Numbered from the stretch's first letter, positions 1 to 6,001 are shown. The stretch is DNA of 6,001 bases from an uncultured Actinomycetes bacterium (GCA_903932705.1 CAIZHC010000261.1:1-6001), one strand, 5' to 3'. Program-made: numbers and translations. The notes: generated from the letters alone by a model not told the origin.

Positions 1-55
1 CTAATAACCTCTTGCGAGATGGAGAAGCTGAGGCGAGAACAATCTGCTTGCTCAT
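1..55 (-). CDS. maf: Maf-family nucleotide pyrophosphatase, N-terminal 18 codons only
   Basis: Reading leftward from ATG at 55-53, the 18 visible codons give MSKQIVLASASPSRKRLL. This is the N-terminal signature of the Maf/HAM1-like family: a beta strand, then SASPxR, then LL, at residues 5-18. Maf proteins are cytoplasmic pyrophosphatases that hydrolyse non-canonical or modified nucleoside triphosphates to monophosphates and are linked to septum formation and house-cleaning of the nucleotide pool. The rest of the gene lies beyond the left edge. Its ATG overlaps the TGA stop of the epsilon subunit gene in an ATGA arrangement, and no Shine-Dalgarno sequence is visible, so translation is probably coupled to the upstream gene. 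The order carboxylase beta, epsilon, maf matches the mycobacterial accD5-accE5-maf order, which supports the call despite the short sequence. Confidence 0.85.
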   Translation of the reverse strand, partial: MSKQIVLASASPSRKRLL

Positions 56-264
56 GAGGCAGTTGTTCCAAATTTACGAGGCAGAGAGTTCTGAATTTTT
101 AAACGAGCCCAAGAGCTGCGGTATTTCTTCGGAGGGTGTGCGTTCTTTTCAATCTCGTCAACAGCGCGTGTCAGAGCAAGTAACTCTTCTTGAGTTGGAG
201 TGCCAGAGTGGATGGTAAATCCGAGCTTGCGAAATTCGCGCGGAAAATCATTGCTATGTGGCAT
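52..264 (-). CDS. Acyl-CoA carboxylase epsilon subunit (AccE/PccE-like)
   Basis: This 70-residue protein has the pattern of the actinobacterial acyl-CoA carboxylase epsilon subunit. A short strand (FTIHSG, 16-21) leads into a PTQEELLALTRAVDEI helix (23-38) that matches the family's PTxEELAAL core. A basic tail follows with RSSWAR (49-54), the equivalent of the usual RSxWA motif, ending in TTAS. Epsilon subunits are small non-catalytic proteins that bind the alpha and beta subunits and promote formation or activity of the carboxylase complex. The gene directly follows accD: the accD TAA and this ATG share one base (TAATG at 266-262). Its own TGA overlaps the maf ATG. No Shine-Dalgarno sequence is visible, so expression probably depends on coupling within the operon. 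The family varies greatly in sequence, so context carries much of the weight. An antisense open frame over this region is a shadow. Confidence 0.85.
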   Translation of the reverse strand: MPHSNDFPREFRKLGFTIHSGTPTQEELLALTRAVDEIEKNAHPPKKYRSSWARLKIQNSLPRKFGTTAS

Positions 265-1832
265 TAGAGAGGAATATTTCCATGCTTACGAGTTGGAAGG
301 TCAACTCTCTTATTGGCTAGAGCTCGTAGCGCCTTAGTGATTTGGCTACGGGTCTGATGTGGCTCAATGACTGCATCAATAAAGCCACGATCTGCTGCAA
401 TGTAGGGATTGAGGAGTTGTTCCTCGTACTCGTTAATGAGTTCTGGCGAACGTTCTGGATGTTCGGCGATCTCTTTACGGTAAAGAATATTTACTGCGCC
501 TTGGGCTCCCATAACTGCGATTTGAGCAGTCGGCCAAGCGAGATTTATATCGGCACCTAGATGCTTTGACCCCATGACGATGTAAGCGCCGCCGTAAGCC
601 TTGCGAGTGATAACAGTTACTAGCGGAATCGAAGCCTCGCCATATGCGTAGAGCAATTTAGCTCCGCGGCGGATTATGCCGTTCCACTCTTGTTCTGTAC
701 CAGGCAGGAAGCCGGGAACATCCACGAGAGTTACAACGGGAATGCCAAAGGCGTCGCAGGTACGAAGGAAGCGTGCTGCCTTTTCTGAGGCATCGATATC
801 AAGGGTTCCAGCGAAGCTCTGTGGCTGGTTAGCAATGATTCCGACCGAGTGGCCTTCGATTCGACCAAAACCAACCAAAATATTTGGTGCAAAGAGTGCA
901 TGAACTTCCAAGAAGTCTGCCTCATCAAGAATTGCTTCAATTATCACGCGCATGTCATATGGTTTATTTGGATTATCTGGAATCAAAGAGTCAAGAGCGC
1001 GATCGGATGGAGCTATTCCATCAGACTCGGTAGGGCGGAGAACCGGAGCATCGTCGAGATTGTTGCTTGGTAAGAATGAGAGCAGGGCTTTGACATAGTC
1101 AAGGGCGGCATCTTCATTCTCAGCTAAGTAATGAGAGTTACCAGTCTTAGTGTTGTGTGTTGCTGCGCCACCGAGTTCTTCCATAGCGACTTCTTCACCC
1201 GTTACAGCTTTAATAACATCAGGGCCTGTGATGAACATATGTGATGTCTCATTCACCATGATTGTGAAATCAGTAATTGCGGGTGAGTAAACGGCGCCAC
1301 CTGCGCATGGGCCTAGGATCACTGAAATTTGTGGAATCACTCCAGAAGAGCGGACATTGCGCTTAAAGATCTCGCCGTACTGACTAAGGGATGCAACGCC
1401 CTCTTGAATACGAGCGCCACCTGAGTCGTTGAGCCCAATCATTGGAATGCCTGACTTCAATGCGAAATCCATAACCTTGACGATCTTTTTACCCATCGTC
1501 TCACCAAGTGATCCACCGAAGATCATGAAATCTTGAGATGAGAGTGCAACGGTGCGGCCATCAATAGTTGCATAACCCGTGATAACGCCATCGCCGTAAG
1601 GGTGTGACTTTTCCATTCCGAATCGGTCAGCATGGTGAGTACTAAATGCATCGAATTCGACGAATGAACCTTCATCGACTAACTTCATGATGCGTTCGCG
1701 AGCTGTGTACTTACCAGCTGTATGTCGCTTCTCAATCGCCGCGGGAGTTCCACTTTGCGCAGCACTCTCTAGGCGCGCTGTTAAGTCTTTAATCTTGCCG
1801 GCAGTAGTATTTATCGCATCAGTCACATCCAC
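264..1832 (-). CDS. accD: Acyl-CoA carboxylase beta subunit (carboxyltransferase), acetyl-/propionyl-CoA type
   Basis: This 522-residue protein is a full-length biotin-dependent carboxyltransferase that transfers CO2 from carboxybiotin to an acyl-CoA, giving malonyl- or methylmalonyl-CoA in the cytoplasm. It has two crotonase-fold halves. The N-terminal half shows GGARIQEG (138-145) and [12 protein letters not shown] (174-185), the glycine-rich loops that bind the acyl-CoA thioester. The C-terminal half shows [12 protein letters not shown] (371-382) and [14 protein letters not shown] (410-423), which shape the biotin pocket. The C-terminus KHGNIPL is typical of actinobacterial AccD/PccB proteins. 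Residue 418 is Ile where propionyl-CoA carboxylases usually have Asp, which points towards acetyl-CoA use (see findings). The start is uncertain. The longest frame begins at GTG 1832, two codons after an in-frame TAA, but GTG 1826 (residue 3) sits 6 bases after a -10-like hexamer. No good Shine-Dalgarno sequence is visible. The gene leads the accD-accE-maf operon and is divergent from birA. Confidence 0.95.
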   Translation of the reverse strand: MDVTDAINTTAGKIKDLTARLESAAQSGTPAAIEKRHTAGKYTARERIMKLVDEGSFVEFDAFSTHHADRFGMEKSHPYGDGVITGYATIDGRTVALSSQDFMIFGGSLGETMGKKIVKVMDFALKSGIPMIGLNDSGGARIQEGVASLSQYGEIFKRNVRSSGVIPQISVILGPCAGGAVYSPAITDFTIMVNETSHMFITGPDVIKAVTGEEVAMEELGGAATHNTKTGNSHYLAENEDAALDYVKALLSFLPSNNLDDAPVLRPTESDGIAPSDRALDSLIPDNPNKPYDMRVIIEAILDEADFLEVHALFAPNILVGFGRIEGHSVGIIANQPQSFAGTLDIDASEKAARFLRTCDAFGIPVVTLVDVPGFLPGTEQEWNGIIRRGAKLLYAYGEASIPLVTVITRKAYGGAYIVMGSKHLGADINLAWPTAQIAVMGAQGAVNILYRKEIAEHPERSPELINEYEEQLLNPYIAADRGFIDAVIEPHQTRSQITKALRALANKRVDLPTRKHGNIPL

Positions 1833-1856
1833 ACTTTACTAGGCGAGCGGGCTTCT
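1833..1856. promoter_or_regulatory. 24-base divergent promoter gap between accD and birA
   Basis: Only 24 bases separate the two GTG start codons, so the promoters must overlap each other or reach into the coding sequences. On the minus strand TAAAGT (1838-1833) fits the actinobacterial -10 pattern TANNNT. It is followed by six bases and then GTG at 1826, the spacing of a leaderless start two codons inside the annotated accD frame. The only -35-like match at 17-base spacing is ATCACA (1861-1856), which is weak. On the plus strand AGGCGAG (1841-1847) could act as a poor ribosome binding site for birA at 1857. A TAGTAT hexamer at 1805-1810, inside accD, is a possible birA -10. I see no clear operator. 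Confidence 0.4.
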
Positions 1857-2600
1857 GTGATACGTGCATTCCTTGATGAAGAGGCAATTTCTACACATTT
1901 GGCGAGCAATTACTGGCGGGTACGCGTTCTCTCCGAGGTAACTTCAACTCAAGAGATCTTAAAAACCGAACTGGTGAGTAATGGTGATTGTGTTGTCGCC
2001 GAGTTTCAAAGCGCAGGTCGTGGACGTCTCGATAGAAAATTTGATTCAGCTCCACATGTTGCACTCCTTTTCTCTTTCTATATCGAACCAAAGCGAGTTG
2101 ATGCGTGGGGATGGATTCCATTAATCGCCGGAACTGCAGTTGCGAGAACTCTTAATAAGCAGAGCCAGACAAATAGTTTTCTCACGAAATGGCCTAATGA
2201 CGTTCTTGCTTCAAGTGGAAAAGTTTCGGGAGTTCTCTGTGAGCGGTATAGAGATGGAATTATTGTTGGGATTGGAATCAATGTCTCTACGCAAGTGGAT
2301 GAGCTTCCCGTCGATACTGCATCTTCCGTATTCATCGAAACCGGATTAGAGCTTGATCGCAATTCACTCTTGCCAGCTCTGTTGATTGAATTTCAAGAAC
2401 TCTTCGAGAGCTGGGATAGGGGCGAGGATCTGACTCCCACCTATCGTGCACTCTCCCAGACAATCGGATTAGAGGTGCGCGTTATCGCACCAGATTCTTC
2501 AGAGCGAACCGGGGTTGCAATCGGCGTAGATATTGAAGGCCGCTTGAAATTAGAGAGTGGTGAATTAGTCAGCGTCGGAGATGTAGTTCACCTTCGCTAG
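1857..2600 (+). CDS. birA: Biotin--[acetyl-CoA-carboxylase] ligase, short form without DNA-binding domain
   Basis: This 247-residue protein catalyses ATP-dependent formation of biotinyl-5'-AMP and transfer of biotin to the lysine of biotin carrier domains. The catalytic domain is complete. It has a substrate loop start VTSTQ (28-32), the biotinyl-AMP loop GRGRL (54-58), KWPNDV (111-116), GKVSGVLCE (121-129) with the catalytic-region lysine, and GIGINVS (138-144). A small C-terminal SH3-like domain follows (about 203-247, ending SVGDVVHLR). There is no N-terminal helix-turn-helix, so it is a monofunctional class I ligase and not a BirA-type repressor. The family usually has STN where this protein has STQ. 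The GTG at 1857 is the furthest upstream start I can support and leaves about 20 residues before the conserved core, as in other actinobacterial BirA proteins. A TTG at codon 15 is a less likely alternative. It is divergent from accD, whose partner subunit is its probable substrate. Confidence 0.95.
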   Translation: MIRAFLDEEAISTHLASNYWRVRVLSEVTSTQEILKTELVSNGDCVVAEFQSAGRGRLDRKFDSAPHVALLFSFYIEPKRVDAWGWIPLIAGTAVARTLNKQSQTNSFLTKWPNDVLASSGKVSGVLCERYRDGIIVGIGINVSTQVDELPVDTASSVFIETGLELDRNSLLPALLIEFQELFESWDRGEDLTPTYRALSQTIGLEVRVIAPDSSERTGVAIGVDIEGRLKLESGELVSVGDVVHLR

Positions 2601-2603
2601 ACT
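2598..2603 (+). promoter_or_regulatory. Candidate -10 element of a leaderless purK promoter
   Basis: TAGACT matches the actinobacterial -10 pattern TANNNT and lies exactly 7 bases before the purK ATG, which would place the transcription start on or next to the A of the ATG. Its first three bases are the TAG stop codon of birA. No Shine-Dalgarno sequence precedes purK, which favours a leaderless start. I see no convincing -35 element, and purK may also be transcribed from the birA promoter. Confidence 0.45.
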
Positions 2604-2610
2604 TGTCGCT

Positions 2611-3735
2611 ATGAGTTTTCCAAGAGTTGGAGTCATTGGCGCAGGGCAACTCGCTCGCATGATGGTTCCACCCGCAGTTGATTTAGGAATCTCACTCTCG
2701 TTATTTGCTGGTTCAAGCCAGGAGAGTGGCGCTCTAGTCGCACCACATATTGTGGGTTCACTCTCAGATGCTGAGGCTGTTCTTGCGTGGGCTTCTACCT
2801 GCGATGTGGTGACTTTTGAGCATGAGCTAATTTCACAAGAGCTCATTGAGGCGATCGCACACAGTGGGGTAAAGGTTTATCCGAGCGCACAATCTTTTCT
2901 TTTCAGTCAAAATAAATTAGCGATGCGTCGCAAGATGGAAGAGCTCGGGCTTCCAAATCCAAAGTGGGAAGAGTTTGATGGCACTTCATGTGAAATTGAA
3001 TTCCCGCTTATCGCCAAGAGCATCTCCGGCGGTTATGACGGACGTGGAGTATTTGTTATTCAAAATCTAGAAGAGTTACGGAGTTTGTGGGAACAAAGCG
3101 GCGCAAACTTATTAATTGAAGAGAAATTAACTTTTGATTATGAAATCGCAGTGATGGTTGCCAGGTCTCCTCACGGACAAGCGGCGACTTGGGCCCCAAC
3201 TCTCACTGTCCAACGAGATGGAATTTGTACGCAAACAATTACTCCTGTTCCAGATATGTCGGATGCCTTAGCTGCTGAGATTGCACAGATCGCTCTAAAG
3301 ATCGCGCAAGGTATTGATCTCGTTGGCGTAATGGCCGTTGAAATCTTCGTAGTTGGTGACCACTTAATTATTAATGAACTAGCGCTTCGCCCGCATAACT
3401 CTGGACACTGGAGCATTGAAGGTTCAGTAACCAGCCAGTTCGAGCAACACCTTCGAGCAGTTCTAGATCTTCCACTCGGGGATACCTCGTTGGTGGCGCC
3501 ATATGCCGTGATGGGGAATGTGATTGGGATCGAGACTGATAAGAGTAAAAATCTCTATCGCCCATATCTACACTTGATGGCGCGCATACCCGGACTCAAA
3601 GTTCATCAATATATGAAGGAGCTACGCCCTGGTCGCAAGGTTGGCCATGTCACTCTTTTAGGTTCCAATCTTCTACACTTAAGGTCAGAGGTAAGCCACG
3701 CGGTTGATTATTTGAGCGGAGCGATCGATGAGTAA
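2611..3735 (+). CDS. purK: N5-carboxyaminoimidazole ribonucleotide synthase
   Basis: This 374-residue ATP-grasp enzyme converts aminoimidazole ribonucleotide, bicarbonate and ATP to N5-CAIR in de novo purine synthesis. The N-terminal nucleotide-fold domain opens with [12 protein letters not shown] (7-18), the PurK fingerprint, and has TFEHEL (68-73). The ATP-grasp part shows QNK (100-102), [12 protein letters not shown] (135-146) with Lys136 and the flexible glycine loop, and acidic pair EE (170-171). It also has NE (255-256) for metal binding and RPHNSGHW (260-267). The C-terminal domain ends with RKVGHVTL (342-349). Length is near that of E. coli PurK and shorter than the mycobacterial protein as I recall it. 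The ATG follows the birA stop after 10 bases without a Shine-Dalgarno sequence. purE overlaps its last 8 bases, so purK and purE are co-transcribed and act in consecutive steps. Confidence 0.97.
   Translation: MSFPRVGVIGAGQLARMMVPPAVDLGISLSLFAGSSQESGALVAPHIVGSLSDAEAVLAWASTCDVVTFEHELISQELIEAIAHSGVKVYPSAQSFLFSQNKLAMRRKMEELGLPNPKWEEFDGTSCEIEFPLIAKSISGGYDGRGVFVIQNLEELRSLWEQSGANLLIEEKLTFDYEIAVMVARSPHGQAATWAPTLTVQRDGICTQTITPVPDMSDALAAEIAQIALKIAQGIDLVGVMAVEIFVVGDHLIINELALRPHNSGHWSIEGSVTSQFEQHLRAVLDLPLGDTSLVAPYAVMGNVIGIETDKSKNLYRPYLHLMARIPGLKVHQYMKELRPGRKVGHVTLLGSNLLHLRSEVSHAVDYLSGAIDE
3718..3721 (+). promoter_or_regulatory. Ribosome binding site of purE
   Basis: GGAG lies 6 bases before the purE ATG, inside the last codons of purK. 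It is the clearest Shine-Dalgarno sequence in the window and supports the start at 3728. The contrast with purK, accD and the sugar nucleotide dehydrogenase, which lack one, suggests that internal operon genes here use ribosome binding sites while first genes do not. Confidence 0.6.
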
Positions 3736-4237
3736 AGATGTCGCCATTGTTATGGGATCAGACTCTGATTGGCCAACCATGCAAGAGGCTGCAACCGTTC
3801 TCGACGAATTCGGTATTGGATATGACGTTGATGTAATAAGTGCGCATCGCACGCCTCACGAGATGTTGGCATTTGCAACAGGTGCGAAGAGCGCTGGTTA
3901 CAAAGTAATTATTGCTGGCGCCGGTGGTGCCGCTCATCTTCCTGGAATGATTGCAGCTGCAACAACTCTCCCTGTTATTGGAGTCCCCGTTCCACTCAAA
4001 GTTCTAGATGGAATGGATTCCCTTCTCTCAATCGTGCAAATGCCAGCAGGTATACCTGTTGCAACTGTAGGGGTTGGAAATTCTAAGAACGCTGGGTTAC
4101 TCGCTGCGCGCATTTTAGGCGCAAGTGATTCGGCGGTTTCTGCGAAGATAGCTGATGCGATGGAATCTGCTCGCCTGGCATCTCTTGAAAAGGGAAAGAG
4201 CCTTAATTCAAAGCGAAATTCCCGAACTGGATTTTAG
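3728..4237 (+). CDS. purE: N5-carboxyaminoimidazole ribonucleotide mutase (class I PurE)
   Basis: This 169-residue protein rearranges N5-CAIR, the PurK product, to 4-carboxyaminoimidazole ribonucleotide in purine synthesis. Class I PurE forms octamers. The phosphate-binding MGSDSDW (9-15), SAHRTP (38-43) with the catalytic histidine at 40, [12 protein letters not shown] (63-74) and [12 protein letters not shown] (95-106) are all intact. The [11 protein letters not shown] helix (120-130) is also typical. The last 16 residues form a basic, polar tail (KGKSLNSKR...) that is poorly conserved in the family and overlaps the hairpin at the convergent gene junction. The ATG overlaps purK by 8 bases and has a good ribosome binding site. 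The TAG stop at 4235-4237 overlaps the stop of the opposing dehydrogenase gene. Confidence 0.97.
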   Translation: MSKDVAIVMGSDSDWPTMQEAATVLDEFGIGYDVDVISAHRTPHEMLAFATGAKSAGYKVIIAGAGGAAHLPGMIAAATTLPVIGVPVPLKVLDGMDSLLSIVQMPAGIPVATVGVGNSKNAGLLAARILGASDSAVSAKIADAMESARLASLEKGKSLNSKRNSRTGF

Positions 4238-4246
4238 TTTTCGCTT
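4211..4246. terminator. Possible bidirectional terminator hairpin at the purE/dehydrogenase junction
   Basis: AAGCGAAA (4211-4218) and TTTCGCTT (4239-4246) are perfect 8-base inverted repeats with a 20-base loop that holds both overlapping stop codons. A smaller AACT/AGTT pairing inside the loop could extend the fold. The A-rich and T-rich edges would give U-rich 3' ends in both directions, which suits two convergent genes. The stem has only three G-C pairs and a long loop, so it is weak as an intrinsic terminator. It lies inside coding sequence of both genes. Confidence 0.3.
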
Positions 4247-5547
4247 CTTCCTAAAGCTCTAAATTTCCAACCTGCCGCACGCCACTTTTCTCGGTCTAGC
4301 GCGTTTCGTCCATCAATCATGATTGGTTGCGCAACCAGTGAGAGCAAATGGGCTGGATCGATTTCGCGATACAACTTCCACTCTGTTAGGTGCAGAACGA
4401 GATCAGCGCCCTTAACGCACTCTTCGATGGAATCAGAATAGTTAAGCGCTGGAAAACGCTTTTGGGCATTGGAAATTGCTTTTGGATCGTGAACAGTGAC
4501 TGTTGCCCCGGCTGCTTGGATCTGCGCAGAGATATCGAGCGCTGGGGAGTCGCGCACATCATCACTATCCGGTTTGAAAGCGGCGCCTAGTACTGCAATC
4601 TTCTTACCGCGAAGGTCTTCGGATAGATCTTTGCGAACGAGTTCAATCATTCGAGTGCGTGCGCGCAAATTAATGGAATCGATATCACGCAAGAATTCGA
4701 GTGCTTGATCTGCGCCGAGCTCTTTAGAGCGTGCAATAAATGCTCGCAGATCTTTTGGTAAACAACCTCCGCCAAATCCAATTCCTGCCTGCAAGAACCT
4801 ATTTCCAATACGAGGGTCGTAACCAATCGCCTTAGCGAGAACAGTTACATCTCCGCCGGCAGCCTCGCATATTTCAGCCATTGCGTTTATGAAGGAGATC
4901 TTGGTGGCTAGAAATGCATTTGCAGAAACTTTTACTAATTCCGCAGTGGGTAGGTCAGCAACCACCCACGGTGTTTCTTCAGCGAGATTCTTGGCATAAA
5001 CCTGACGCAGAATTTCCTCAGCTTTGCCATTTGTAACTCCAACGACCAGGCGATTGGGCTTGAGGGTGTCTTCGACAGCGAAACCTTCTCGTAAGAACTC
5101 TGGGTTCCAAGCGAGGTCGGCATCTGGATTGATAGCGAGGAGTTGATCTCGCATCTTTGCTGCCGTTCCCACAGGAACCGTTGACTTACCTACGACCAAT
5201 GAGCCAGGTTTGATGATGGGAGCAATCGCGTTTAATGATGAGAAGACATAGGTGAGGTCGGCTGCCAAACCATCAGCAACTTGTGGTGTTCCAACGCAGA
5301 TGAAATGCACATCGCAATCAGAGATTGCTGAGAGATCTGAAGAGAATGAGAGGCGGCCGGTAGCTAATTCACTCTGTAGCAATTCCTGGAGTCCAGGCTC
5401 ATAAAATGGGATAGTGCCCGCAGCCAAACTCTCGATCTTTGCTGGATCGACATCGATGCCAACAACCTCAAATCCGAGGTGTGACATGCAAGCGGCATGG
5501 GTGGCACCGAGATACCCGGTACCAATCACAGAGATTTTAAGAGTCAT
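4234..5547 (-). CDS. UDP-glucose 6-dehydrogenase (UDP-glucose/GDP-mannose dehydrogenase family)
   Basis: This 437-residue enzyme oxidises a nucleotide sugar in two NAD-dependent steps to the uronic acid, most likely UDP-glucose to UDP-glucuronate for surface polysaccharide. The N-terminal Rossmann domain starts with VIGTGYLG (7-14), and the acidic residue ending the second strand is in GIDVDP (30-35). KSTVPVGT (121-128) and NPEFLREG (148-155) line the active site. The central helix has [19 protein letters not shown] (203-221) with Lys206 and Asn210. The catalytic cysteine is Cys262 in [10 protein letters not shown] (257-266). The C-terminal domain carries [16 protein letters not shown] (320-335). 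All key residues are present and the length is normal. Family members acting on other sugars, such as GDP-mannose or UDP-N-acetyl sugars, share these motifs, so the substrate is inferred. The ATG at 5547 is preceded by a -10-like hexamer and no Shine-Dalgarno sequence. The gene is convergent with purE (4-base overlap) and divergent from a glycosyltransferase gene. Confidence 0.93.
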   Translation of the reverse strand: MTLKISVIGTGYLGATHAACMSHLGFEVVGIDVDPAKIESLAAGTIPFYEPGLQELLQSELATGRLSFSSDLSAISDCDVHFICVGTPQVADGLAADLTYVFSSLNAIAPIIKPGSLVVGKSTVPVGTAAKMRDQLLAINPDADLAWNPEFLREGFAVEDTLKPNRLVVGVTNGKAEEILRQVYAKNLAEETPWVVADLPTAELVKVSANAFLATKISFINAMAEICEAAGGDVTVLAKAIGYDPRIGNRFLQAGIGFGGGCLPKDLRAFIARSKELGADQALEFLRDIDSINLRARTRMIELVRKDLSEDLRGKKIAVLGAAFKPDSDDVRDSPALDISAQIQAAGATVTVHDPKAISNAQKRFPALNYSDSIEECVKGADLVLHLTEWKLYREIDPAHLLSLVAQPIMIDGRNALDREKWRAAGWKFRALGRSEN

Positions 5548-5554
5548 TACGCCG

Positions 5555-5560
5555 ATAGTA
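5555..5560 (-). promoter_or_regulatory. Candidate -10 element of a leaderless dehydrogenase promoter
   Basis: On the minus strand TACTAT (5560-5555) matches TANNNT and is close to TATAAT. It is followed by exactly 7 bases (CGGCGTA) and then the ATG at 5547, the same geometry as at purK. No Shine-Dalgarno sequence lies in those 7 bases, so a leaderless transcript starting at the ATG is likely. No good -35 is seen: CTCACG, at 17-base spacing, matches TTGACA at three positions. Confidence 0.55.
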
Positions 5561-5580
5561 ACGCTCCGAAAGGGTAGCGT
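5561..5580. repeat. Short inverted repeat in the divergent dehydrogenase/glycosyltransferase gap
   Basis: ACGCT (5561-5565) and AGCGT (5576-5580) are 5-base inverted repeats 10 bases apart. One further matching pair (C5567 with G5574) extends the symmetry. The repeat fills the space between the two opposing -10-like hexamers and includes the one for the glycosyltransferase. It could be an operator half-site pair or chance. Confidence 0.3.
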
Positions 5581-5585
5581 GAGGG
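5575..5585 (+). promoter_or_regulatory. Candidate start signals of the glycosyltransferase gene
   Basis: TAGCGT (5575-5580) fits TANNNT and lies 9 bases before the ATG at 5590, giving a transcript with a leader of about 0-3 bases. Directly after it GAGGG (5581-5585) could be a ribosome binding site 4 bases from the ATG. The two readings compete: if this -10 is used, the GAGGG would not be in the message. Confidence 0.35.
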
Positions 5586-5589
5586 CTCT

Positions 5590-6001
5590 ATGAGCGGTGG
5601 CAATGTAAATTCAAAGCAAACTCCTAATATTGAGCGACCAGGAGTTTCTGTTGTCCTGCCTATCTTGAACGAGGAGCGCTACCTCTTTGATGCGATAAAC
5701 GCGATCTTGGCTCAGAGATATGAAGGGCCGCTTGAAGTCATTCTGGCCTTGGGACCTTCTAAAGATAAGACCAACGAGATTGCCGCAAAGTTAGCCGCGC
5801 AAGATTCCCGGGTCCATTTGGTTGAAAATCCTTCTGGCCGAACTGCTGCGGCGCTTAACCGAGCTATCGCCGCATCGCAATATTCGATTATTTGTCGGAT
5901 AGATGGTCATGCCGAAATTTCTGATACTTATATATCTGATGCAGTCCAAGTGATGGAGCAAACCAAGGCGGTAAATGTTGGTGGCATCATGGCCGCATCA
6001 G
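5590..6001 (+). CDS. Family 2 glycosyltransferase (ExoA-like), N-terminal part
   Basis: The frame opens at ATG 5590 and runs to the right edge without a stop, giving 137 residues. After about 18 polar residues it has the GT-A fold opening SVVLPILNEERYL (20-32), where the family's first strand and NE motif bind the nucleotide sugar. LEVILALGPSKDKT (48-61) follows as the second strand with its acidic residue, then NPSGRTAAALNRAI (80-93). RIDGHAEI (103-110) is the metal-binding DxD-type motif in its DGH form. NVGGIMAA (129-136) matches a block I recall from actinobacterial and rhizobial ExoA-like transferases. Such enzymes transfer a sugar from a nucleotide donor to a lipid carrier or growing polysaccharide at the inner membrane face. 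No membrane segment is visible in this part, and ExoA-like proteins usually carry them near the C-terminus. The divergent dehydrogenase may supply a uronic acid donor. The exact acceptor and donor cannot be read. Confidence 0.9.
   Translation, partial: MSGGNVNSKQTPNIERPGVSVVLPILNEERYLFDAINAILAQRYEGPLEVILALGPSKDKTNEIAAKLAAQDSRVHLVENPSGRTAAALNRAIAASQYSIICRIDGHAEISDTYISDAVQVMEQTKAVNVGGIMAAS

Noticed and set aside
12..218. Plus-strand open frame of 68 codons antisense to the epsilon subunit gene
   Set aside because: It resembles no family I know, lies antisense to the better supported accE and maf genes, and has a low-complexity shadow-like composition.
342..1073. Several 70-75 codon plus-strand frames and a minus-strand frame inside accD
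   Set aside because: All overlap the strongly conserved accD frame, have no start signals and show no recognisable motifs.
1846..1854. Small palindrome AGCGGGCT in the accD-birA gap as a biotin operator
   Set aside because: The symmetric arms are only three bases long, and this BirA lacks the DNA-binding domain needed for such an operator.
1891..2362. Minus-strand frames of 76 and 94 codons inside birA
   Set aside because: They are antisense to well-conserved biotin ligase motifs and have no support of their own.
3171..3565. Minus-strand frames of 81 and 64 codons inside purK
   Set aside because: They are antisense to the conserved ATP-grasp region; cysteine-rich and irregular composition suggests chance frames.
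1..6001. A hidden novel system such as a defence island, phage remnant or mobile element
   Set aside because: Every long frame is a well-known housekeeping or sugar nucleotide gene in familiar actinobacterial order. There are no transposase motifs, terminal repeats, direct repeat arrays or tRNA-like folds, and composition looks even throughout.

Overview
The window is a compact stretch of conserved actinobacterial housekeeping genes. An acyl-CoA carboxylase beta subunit, its small epsilon subunit and Maf lie on the minus strand. They face a biotin ligase followed by purK and purE on the plus strand. From memory, this accD-accE-maf / birA-purK-purE neighbourhood is familiar in Actinobacteria, including mycobacteria (accD5-accE5-maf and birA...purK-purE). 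The epsilon subunit is itself an actinobacterial trait. Base composition looks only moderate (roughly half GC by eye) and gene spacing is very tight, which suggests a low-GC, streamlined actinobacterium of the freshwater acI/Nanopelagicales or a similar type. That placement is an inference.

Layout. Positions 1-1832 (minus): accD, accE and the first 18 codons of maf, joined by TAATG and ATGA stop-start overlaps. Positions 1833-1856: a 24-base divergent promoter gap. Positions 1857-4237 (plus): birA, then purK 10 bases later, then purE overlapping purK by 8 bases. Positions 4234-5547 (minus): a UDP-glucose/GDP-mannose dehydrogenase family gene, probably UDP-glucose 6-dehydrogenase, whose stop codon overlaps the purE stop codon. 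Positions 5548-5589: a second short divergent gap. Positions 5590-6001 (plus): the start of a family 2 glycosyltransferase, cut by the window edge.

How the genes work together. BirA attaches biotin to the carrier domain of the carboxylase alpha subunit, which is not in this window. AccD then uses carboxybiotin to carboxylate an acyl-CoA, with the epsilon subunit helping assembly. PurK and PurE carry out the two-step carboxylation of aminoimidazole ribonucleotide in purine synthesis. The sugar nucleotide dehydrogenase and the glycosyltransferase probably supply cell-surface polysaccharide.

The most interesting structure is in the starts of the genes. purK and the dehydrogenase each have a TANNNT hexamer followed by exactly 7 bases and then ATG, with no Shine-Dalgarno sequence, which is the layout of leaderless transcripts. 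accD and the glycosyltransferase show near versions of it. Genes inside operons instead use overlaps or a normal ribosome binding site. I see no mobile element, CRISPR array, RNA gene or novel defence-like system, and no stretch over 300 bases without a gene.
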